Assembly: GCA_021160405.1 (NCBI GenBank)
Contig: JAGHCO010000181.1
Location: 1-12,617 of the forward strand
DNA: 12,617 nt
Reading direction: 5' to 3'
Source: Candidatus Aerophobota bacterium
GTDB taxonomy: Bacteria > Aerophobota > Aerophobia > Aerophobales > JAGHCO01
The notes below the pieces were generated by a model. The model made no database searches. It was not told the origin of the DNA and saw only the letters and a list, made by a program, of their open reading frames with translations. Positions 7,834 to 12,617 of this stretch are shown piece by piece. Positions within the stretch are counted from its first letter, which is position 1. Each line of letters opens with the position of its first letter. A program made the translations under genes and the position numbers.

Positions 7834-9900
7834 ATGGGAGAACAAAACTATTTAAAGAAAATCAGAAATATTGGCATTGTTGCTCATATAGATGCTGGTA
7901 AAACCACAACTACAGAAAGAATTCTTTACTATACTGGTAAAATCCATAGAATAGGAGAAGTTCATGAGGGTACAGCAGTAATGGACTGGATGGAGGAGGA
8001 AAAAAAACGAGGTATAACCATAACCTCTGCCGCTACCACTTGCCAGTGGAAAGGATACAGAGTTAATATTATAGACACTCCTGGTCATGTGGATTTTACA
8101 GTAGAGGTAGAAAGAGTTCTAAGGATATTGGATGGAGTTATAATAATATTTTGTGGCGTAGAGGGGGTTGAATCTCAATCAGAGACAGTGTGGCGACAAG
8201 CTGATAAATACAGTATCCCAAGAATTACCTTTATTAATAAACTGGATAGAGTAGGAGCTGATTTTTACAGAGTATTGAAACAGATAAAAAAGAATTTCCA
8301 ACTTACCCCTCTCCCGGTGCAAATACCTATAGGACAAGAGGACAGATTTAAGGGGGTTGTGGATCTAATAAAAATGAAAGCTCTAATTTGGGAAAGTGAT
8401 AATGTAAATTCAAGAATCCTGGAAGAAGAAATCCCTCCTTATATAAAGGAAAAAGCTTTTTCTTTTCATAGAGATCTGGTAGAGAAATCAGCTGAGGCAA
8501 ATGATGAGTTACTAGAAGAATTCTTAGAAAAGGGTAATCTTAACTCTGCTCAAATAAAAGAAGGGATTAGAACTCTTACCTTAGAACACCGTGGAGTTCC
8601 TATTTTTTGTGGGAGTGCTTTAAAAAATAAAGGAACCAGACTTCTTTTAGATGGAGTAATAGATTACCTACCTTCACCTTTAGATGTTCCTGAAGTTGAA
8701 GGATTCAACCCTTTAAATAAAAAGAAAGAGAAAAGGAAAGTTTCTATCAATGAGCCTTTCTCTGCTTTAGCTTTTAAGATAGTTACTGACCCTTATGCAG
8801 GGAGGTTAACCTATTTTCGGGTATATTCAGGAAAAATTAGCTCTGGGTCTTCAGTTTATAATTCCACAAAAAAAAGAAGAGAAAATGTTGGCCGCATTTT
8901 AGAGATGCATGCTAACTACCGCATTGAAAGAAAAGAAGTTTGTGCTGGAGAAATTGGGGCACTGGTGGGATCCAACAGCATTGAAACCGGAGACTCTCTT
9001 TGTGACGAGCAATATCCTATAATTCTGGAACCTATAAAATTTGCTGAACCTGTGATCTCTATCGCCGTTGAACCAAAAACTAAATTAGAACAAAATAAAT
9101 TAGCCATCTCCCTTTCTAAATTGTCAGAAGAGGACCCTACTTTTAAAGTTCGTCAGGATGAGGAAACGGGACAAACTATTATCTCTGGAATGGGAGAGCT
9201 TCACTTAGAGGTGATACTTGATAGATTAAATCGAGAATTTGGTGTTAGAGTAAATGCAGGAAAGCCTCAAGTAACTTATAGGGAAAGTATAAAAGAGAGA
9301 GCTCAGGCTCGTGGTCAGTATATTAAACAAGCAGGTGGTAGAGGCCAATACGGAGATGTATTTTTAGAAGTTGAACCTAAAAAAGATGGAGAAGAAGATT
9401 TTGTAGATAAAACTAAGGGTGGCGTTATCCCTAAGGAGTTTATCCCTGCCATAAAAAAAGGAGTAAAACAGGCTATGTTAAATGGAGTATTAGGAGGTTA
9501 TCCCTTGGTTAATGTTAAAGCTATTCTTCTTGATGGTTCTTATCATCCTGTAGATTCTTCTGAGCATGCCTTTAAAACTGCTGCCATTATTGCTTTCAAG
9601 GAAGCTTCCAGAAAAGCTTCTCCTTATCTTTTGGAGCCTATAATGAAACTGGAGATAAAGGTTCCCCGGGAATTTTTGGGAGATGTAATGAAAGATGTTA
9701 TGGCTCATCGAGGGCATATTATTAAGTTAGAAGGTGGAGAAAAAATTCGTCGTTTATCTGCTCTCGTTCCCCTCTCTGAGCTTTTTGGCTATGTTACCAG
9801 ACTTCGCTCTTTAACTCAGGGAAAAGCTACTCCCAACTTGGAATTTTCTCATTATCAGGAGATTCCCCGAGAAATTATGAAAAAAATTTTGGGACAGTAA
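7834..9900 (+). CDS. fusA: Elongation factor G (EF-G, translocase)
   Basis: EF-G is the cytosolic GTPase that drives tRNA-mRNA translocation and, with ribosome recycling factor, subunit splitting. At 688 aa it has the standard five-domain size. GTPase motifs are all present: P-loop AHIDAGKT (17-24), switch I RGITI (59-63) with T62, switch II DTPGH (81-85), NKLD (135-138) and the GSALKNKG G5 motif near residue 260. The G' insertion, domain II, and domains III-V follow. The domain IV tip sequence YHPVDSSEHAFK carries the histidine that reaches the decoding centre. Switch I ITITSAATT is the form of canonical EF-G rather than the spirochaete/mitochondrial-like paralogs, although NKLD and GSALKNKG are also seen in those. 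The ATG start has a weak SD (GGTGA, 7822-7826) overlapping the rpsG stop, suggesting coupled translation. The usual downstream tuf gene is absent. Confidence 0.98.
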   Translation: MGEQNYLKKIRNIGIVAHIDAGKTTTTERILYYTGKIHRIGEVHEGTAVMDWMEEEKKRGITITSAATTCQWKGYRVNIIDTPGHVDFTVEVERVLRILDGVIIIFCGVEGVESQSETVWRQADKYSIPRITFINKLDRVGADFYRVLKQIKKNFQLTPLPVQIPIGQEDRFKGVVDLIKMKALIWESDNVNSRILEEEIPPYIKEKAFSFHRDLVEKSAEANDELLEEFLEKGNLNSAQIKEGIRTLTLEHRGVPIFCGSALKNKGTRLLLDGVIDYLPSPLDVPEVEGFNPLNKKKEKRKVSINEPFSALAFKIVTDPYAGRLTYFRVYSGKISSGSSVYNSTKKRRENVGRILEMHANYRIERKEVCAGEIGALVGSNSIETGDSLCDEQYPIILEPIKFAEPVISIAVEPKTKLEQNKLAISLSKLSEEDPTFKVRQDEETGQTIISGMGELHLEVILDRLNREFGVRVNAGKPQVTYRESIKERAQARGQYIKQAGGRGQYGDVFLEVEPKKDGEEDFVDKTKGGVIPKEFIPAIKKGVKQAMLNGVLGGYPLVNVKAILLDGSYHPVDSSEHAFKTAAIIAFKEASRKASPYLLEPIMKLEIKVPREFLGDVMKDVMAHRGHIIKLEGGEKIRRLSALVPLSELFGYVTRLRSLTQGKATPNLEFSHYQEIPREIMKKILGQ

Positions 9901-9921
9901 TCATACAGGAGTAATAAAAGA

Positions 9922-10230
9922 ATGCCTAAGCAGAGAATTAGGATAAAATTAAAAGCTTACGATCATAAGATATTAGACCAATCAGTAAAAAAAATCGTTG
10001 AGACTATAGAGCGAAGTGGAGCTAAGGTCTGTGGCCCTGTTCCTTTGCCAACAAAGATTAGTAGGTTTAGTATTCTTCGTTCTCCTCATACTCATAAGGA
10101 TTCTCAAGAACAGTTTGAAATGAAGATTCATAAGAGAGTTATAGATATAGTGGAGTCTAATCCTAAAACTGTTGATGCTCTAATGGGGATGAATCTTCCT
10201 ACGGGAGTGCATGTAGAAGTAAAACTGTAA
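9922..10230 (+). CDS. rpsJ: 30S ribosomal protein S10 (NusE)
   Basis: S10 is a 30S head protein and, as NusE, a partner of NusB and NusG in transcription antitermination and transcription-translation coupling. It has 102 aa, the normal size. Supporting sequence: MPKQRIRIKLKAYDHKILDQS at the N-terminus, followed by the conserved GPVPLPTK loop (about 39-46) and the RSPHTHKDSQEQFEMK loop that inserts into the head. It is separated from fusA by 21 bp with an AGGAG at 9907-9911, and there is no sign of a promoter or a long leader. In E. coli the S10 operon starts with a leader regulated by L4; no space for such a leader exists here. It is followed by the largest gap in the window, 133 bp, filled by a heptamer repeat. 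Confidence 0.99.
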   Translation: MPKQRIRIKLKAYDHKILDQSVKKIVETIERSGAKVCGPVPLPTKISRFSILRSPHTHKDSQEQFEMKIHKRVIDIVESNPKTVDALMGMNLPTGVHVEVKL

Positions 10231-10345
10231 TGTGTGATGAGTGATACGTGACAAGTAATGTGTAATGCGTGGAGAGATTTTTGCTCTTTACATATTTACT
10301 TATTACATATTACTAATTACTGTTTACACATTACTTATTACTCTT
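10230..10345 (+). repeat. Inverted pair of degenerate 7-bp tandem repeats between rpsJ and rplC
   Basis: The left arm, 10230-10271, is six back-to-back 7-mers of pattern ATNNGTR (for example ATGTGTG, ATGAGTG, ATGTGTA, ATGCGTG). The right arm has TACATAT at 10289-10295, one extra base, then seven contiguous units of pattern TACNNNT at 10297-10345 (TACTTAT, TACATAT, TACTAAT, TACTGTT, TACACAT, TACTTAT, TACTCTT). The right pattern is the reverse complement of the left. The core 10248-10265 can pair with 10324-10341: 16 Watson-Crick pairs, one G-T and one mismatch, with a 58-base loop. Because 7 is not a multiple of 3, any translation gives a 7-residue repeat such as LLITVYT. I recall similar repeats scattered in candidate-phylum genomes, but cannot confirm this here. 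Confidence 0.85.
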
Positions 10346-10353
10346 TTAACTGT

Positions 10354-10357
10354 GGAG
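10354..10357 (+). promoter_or_regulatory. Shine-Dalgarno site deciding the rplC start
   Basis: GGAG lies 6 bases before ATG 10364. This start gives the canonical L3 opening MVRAIWGKKLGMTQIF, whereas the earlier in-frame ATG at 10265 lies within the heptamer repeat and has no convincing SD. Confidence 0.75.
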
Positions 10358-10363
10358 ATAAAT

Positions 10364-10990
10364 ATGGTGAGAGCTATATGGGGTAAAAAACTGGGAATGA
10401 CTCAAATTTTTGAAGGGGATGCTTTGATTCCAGTAACTGTGGTCAAAACTGTCTCTGGGGTGGTGGTCCAGAAAAAAACCAAAGAGAAGGATAAATACAG
10501 TGCTATACAGGTAGGTTTTGAAGAAGTAAAGGAATCTCGTATTTCTCGGCCTTTGTTAGGTCATTTTAGAAAAGTTAATCTTCTCCCAAAGCGTTATTTG
10601 CGAGAAATAAGAGGAGAAGGTGTTTCTTCTTATAAAGTAGGTGATGAGATAAAGCTAAATGTGTTTAAAAAAGGAGACTTAGTTAAAGTTACTGGAATCT
10701 CTAAAGGAAAAGGATTTGCTGGAGTTGTGAAAAGATACGGTTTTAAAGGAGGACCTGCTTCTCATGGTGCAGCACAATGGCACCGCAGGCCAGGTTCTAT
10801 TGGGGCTTCATCCTCTCCTTCACGGGTTTTCAAAGGTAAGAAAATGCCAGGGAGAATGGGAGCTAAAAGAGTGACTGTGCAGAATTTGGAAGTGATAGAG
10901 GTGAACGAGGAAAAGAGTTTACTTTTAATTAAGGGAAGTGTCCCTGGGAAAAAAGGAACTCTTCTGTTTATTAAGGAAGTTAAGGATTAG
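10364..10990 (+). CDS. rplC: 50S ribosomal protein L3
   Basis: L3 is an early-binding 23S rRNA protein whose long loop reaches near the peptidyl-transferase centre. From ATG 10364 the protein is 208 aa, the usual length. The N-terminal GKKLGMTQIF motif, the central KGKGFAGVVKRYGFKGG stretch, and the loop HGAAQWHRRPGSIG (134-147) followed by SSSPSRVFKGKKMPGRMG are characteristic. The glutamine that PrmB methylates in E. coli L3 (NQTPG context) has no counterpart here, as that place reads SSSPS; this is common outside Proteobacteria. The frame is open upstream to ATG 10265, which would add 33 hydrophobic residues (containing LLITVYT-like repeats) translated from the heptamer element. That extension matches no L3 and I reject it. 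L4 follows after 2 bp. Confidence 0.98.
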   Translation: MVRAIWGKKLGMTQIFEGDALIPVTVVKTVSGVVVQKKTKEKDKYSAIQVGFEEVKESRISRPLLGHFRKVNLLPKRYLREIRGEGVSSYKVGDEIKLNVFKKGDLVKVTGISKGKGFAGVVKRYGFKGGPASHGAAQWHRRPGSIGASSSPSRVFKGKKMPGRMGAKRVTVQNLEVIEVNEEKSLLLIKGSVPGKKGTLLFIKEVKD

Positions 10991-10992
10991 TT

Positions 10993-11619
10993 ATGAAGTG
11001 GAAAATTTACAATATGCAAGCAGAGGAAGTTGGTGATTTTCAATTAAATGAAGAAATATTTGGCGGTGAGATAAGCCAACCTATTTTGCGAGAGGTAGTT
11101 TTAAATCACCAAAGTAATCTGCGACAGGGAACCTCTTCCACTAAGAGTAGAGGAGAAGTCAGCGGAGGAGGAAGAAAGCCATGGATTCAAAAAGGGACAG
11201 GTAGAGCAAGAGCTGGAAGCATTAGGTCGCCTCTTTGGGTAGGAGGAGGAATAGCTTTTGGGCCAAAACCAAGAAATTTTAAGTGGTCTTTACCTAAAAA
11301 GAAGAAAAGGTTAGCTTTAAAATCAAGCTTGCGGATGAAGATAAAAGAAGAACATTTTTTTGTTCTGGATAGATTTAAAGTAAACGAAGGGAAAACCAAG
11401 GAAGTAGTAGCTTTCTTAAATAATTTCTCTATCAGAGGAAAAACTTTAATTTTGCTGGACAGCATAGACGAAAAAGTAAGAAGAGCTTGCGCTAATTTAA
11501 AAGATGTAGAGGTGGGATTTATTTCCAATGTTTCTGGATATGATGTTCTTACTCATAATAATCTCTTTTTAACTAAAAGTTCTGTAGATAAGCTAACTGA
11601 GAGGCTAAAAAATGAATAA
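10993..11619 (+). CDS. rplD: 50S ribosomal protein L4
   Basis: L4 (bacterial uL4) binds 23S rRNA domain I early in assembly and lines the peptide exit tunnel with its extended loop. The 208-aa length is typical. The tunnel loop is visible as the GRKPWIQKGTGRARAGS region (60-76), followed by IRSPLWVGGG (77-86) and GPKPRNF; mutations in this loop give macrolide resistance in other bacteria, and it looks wild type. The remainder fits the L4 globular domain, ending in a VLTHNNLFLTKSSVDKLTERL-type helix. The ATG start has AAGGA at 10982-10986, within the end of rplC. The last 8 bases overlap the start of rplW. In E. coli L4 represses its own operon through the S10 leader; no such leader is present in this window. 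Confidence 0.98.
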   Translation: MKWKIYNMQAEEVGDFQLNEEIFGGEISQPILREVVLNHQSNLRQGTSSTKSRGEVSGGGRKPWIQKGTGRARAGSIRSPLWVGGGIAFGPKPRNFKWSLPKKKKRLALKSSLRMKIKEEHFFVLDRFKVNEGKTKEVVAFLNNFSIRGKTLILLDSIDEKVRRACANLKDVEVGFISNVSGYDVLTHNNLFLTKSSVDKLTERLKNE

Positions 11620-11902
11620 GACTGCTTACGACATTATTTTAGGTCCTGTGATTACAGAAAAGGGAACTTATATGTTGGGAGAGAACAAGTACGTTTTTAA
11701 AGTTCCTCTTAATGCAGGTAAAATTGAGATAAAGAAAGCAGTGGAGGAGTTATTTAAGGTAGAAGTGGAAAAAGTGAGAACCATGAGAATTAAGGGAAAA
11801 ATTAGGAAATGGAGAGGGAGAGAAGTTGGAAAAACTTCTCAGTGGAAAAAAGCTATAGTAAGGTTAAAGGAAGGCAATACCATCGAAGAATTAGGAGTGT
11901 AA
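11612..11902 (+). CDS. rplW: 50S ribosomal protein L23
   Basis: L23 sits at the rim of the peptide exit tunnel and is the docking site for trigger factor and the signal recognition particle. It has 96 aa, the normal bacterial size. Recognisable elements are the ILGPVITEKG opening (about 9-18), the YVFKVPLNAGKIEIKKAVE stretch that forms the rRNA-contacting beta strand and helix, and the KVRTMRIKGK segment leading to the basic loop. The start codon lies within the rplD reading frame: the genes overlap by 8 bases (ATGAATAA), with GAGAGG at 11599-11604 as SD, so re-initiation coupling is likely. A 4-bp gap leads to rplB. Confidence 0.97.
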   Translation: MNKTAYDIILGPVITEKGTYMLGENKYVFKVPLNAGKIEIKKAVEELFKVEVEKVRTMRIKGKIRKWRGREVGKTSQWKKAIVRLKEGNTIEELGV

Positions 11903-11906
11903 AAGA

Positions 11907-12617
11907 ATGCCTATTAAATTTTACAAACCTACCTCCCCCGGGAGGAGACATCAAAGTGGAATTTCCCTTTCTAAAATTAGCAAAACTCGGCCAGAGAAAA
12001 AACTCACTGTCAGATTAAAAAGAAAAGCGGGAAGAAATAATCAAGGAAGAATTACTTCTCGGCACAGAGGCGGAGGCGCTAAAAGAAAGTATAGATTAAT
12101 AGACTTTAAAAGAGATAAGGATGGAATAAGTGCTAAAGTTTCCGCTATTGAATATGATCCTAACCGCTCAGCCCATATTGCTCTTCTTAACTATAAGGAT
12201 GGAGAGAAGAGGTACATTATAGCTCCTCAGGGGTTGAGTATAGGGGATGAGGTAATCTCTGGAGAAGATGCACCTCTAAAAGTAGGAAATGCCCTTCCTT
12301 TAAAAAATATTCCGGAAGGAAGTTTTATATACAATATTGAGCTAAAAAAGGGGGCGGAGGGTCAGTTGGTCCGCTCAGCTGGAACTTCAGCTCAACTGCT
12401 TAGTAAAGAGAAAAAATTTGCTCAAATCAAACTTCCCTCAGGAGAGGTACGTCTTGTTTCTCTGGAGTGCAAGGCTACTCTGGGACAAGTTGGTAACGTC
12501 GATCACGAAAATGTCCAAATAGGTAAAGCTGGCAGATCTCGGTGGCTGGGCAGGCGTCCTCATGTTCGAGGAGTAACTATGAATCCCATTGACCATCCTC
12601 ATGGAGGAGGAGAAGGA
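11907..12617 (+). CDS. rplB: 50S ribosomal protein L2, 3' end cut by the window
   Basis: L2 binds 23S rRNA beside the peptidyl-transferase centre and is needed for subunit association. From ATG 11907 the frame stays open for 237 codons to the window edge; full-length L2 is about 275 aa, so roughly 38 residues are missing. The start MPIKFYKPTSPGRRHQSG, the RHRGGGAKRKYRLIDFKR block (about 53-70), the IEYDPNRSAHIALL segment (about 81-94) and RSAGTSAQLL are standard. The last residues, MNPIDHPHGGGEG (225-237), contain the conserved histidine loop that lies close to the peptidyl-transferase region. SD AGGAG is at 11893-11897, inside the end of rplW. No frameshift or unusual insertion is seen. rpsS would be expected next. 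Confidence 0.98.
   Translation, partial: MPIKFYKPTSPGRRHQSGISLSKISKTRPEKKLTVRLKRKAGRNNQGRITSRHRGGGAKRKYRLIDFKRDKDGISAKVSAIEYDPNRSAHIALLNYKDGEKRYIIAPQGLSIGDEVISGEDAPLKVGNALPLKNIPEGSFIYNIELKKGAEGQLVRSAGTSAQLLSKEKKFAQIKLPSGEVRLVSLECKATLGQVGNVDHENVQIGKAGRSRWLGRRPHVRGVTMNPIDHPHGGGEG

Noticed and set aside
7834..9900. fusA as a spirochaete/mitochondrial-type EF-G paralog (because of NKLD and GSALKNKG)
   Set aside because: The ITITSAATT switch I sequence and location in the str cluster fit canonical EF-G; a tree would settle it.
10231..10363. Rho-independent terminator after rpsJ
   Set aside because: The potential stem is AT-rich with a 58-base loop and no following T-tract of useful length; it is described as a repeat instead.
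1563..11528. Several minus-strand frames of 60-130 codons opposite rpoB, rpoC, fusA and rplD
   Set aside because: Each lies wholly or almost wholly opposite a certain essential gene, lacks a convincing SD, and shows low-complexity Ser/Phe/Tyr-rich sequence typical of antisense shadows.
11809..12018. A small + strand frame spanning the end of rplW and start of rplB
   Set aside because: It is a shadow of two certain ribosomal protein genes in another frame and has no protein-like conserved motif.
1..12617. CRISPR arrays, tRNA or rRNA genes, insertion sequences
   Set aside because: No direct repeats with regular spacers, no tRNA-like clover sequence with a TTCRA arm, and no transposase motif were seen; the 7-bp arrays are too short in period for CRISPR.

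Overview
The window is a continuous, one-strand (+) stretch of core information-processing genes from an AT-rich bacterium. The order is: the tail of a GxxExxY-family gene, rpoB, rpoC, rpsL, rpsG, fusA, rpsJ, rplC, rplD, rplW, and rplB (cut by the window end). This is the bacterial rpoBC, str and S10 clusters joined head to tail. Every protein is bacterial in type, and the insertion-poor RpoB (1065 aa) and RpoC (1192 aa) resemble the compact Firmicutes-like forms rather than the proteobacterial ones. A/T-rich codons are favoured (AGA for Arg, ATA for Ile). The GxxExxY tail and a 7-bp-period intergenic repeat recall metagenome-assembled genomes of candidate phyla such as Omnitrophota or Aerophobota. 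That placement is from memory and is weak; it needs an RpoB/RpoC or ribosomal-protein tree.

Layout. Bases 1-156 are the 3' end of the GxxExxY gene, sitting where rplL would normally precede rpoB. Bases 186-6971 encode the two large RNA polymerase subunits, both starting at TTG behind strong Shine-Dalgarno (SD) sequences. Bases 6981-9900 are the str cluster (S12, S7, EF-G), but with no tuf gene after fusA. Bases 9922-12617 are the start of the S10 cluster (S10, L3, L4, L23, L2). Gaps are about 3-30 bp or short overlaps, so long co-transcripts are likely. No stretch of more than 300 bp lacks a gene.

The one non-coding element that stands out lies between rpsJ and rplC (about 10230-10345). It is two arrays of degenerate 7-bp units in opposite orientation: six units of the ATNNGTR type, then eight of the TACNNNT type. 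An 18-bp near-perfect inverted match at their core could form a stem in the S10 mRNA. A spurious upstream ATG inside the repeat would give L3 a 33-residue false N-terminus; the real L3 start is at 10364.

Together the genes supply the RNA polymerase catalytic core, the decoding and head proteins of the 30S subunit, the translocase EF-G, and early-assembly and peptidyl-transferase-adjacent proteins of the 50S subunit. I did not find a novel enzymatic system. The best leads are the heptamer element inside the S10 operon, the intruding GxxExxY gene, the missing tuf, and an unusual rifamycin-cluster sequence in RpoB.
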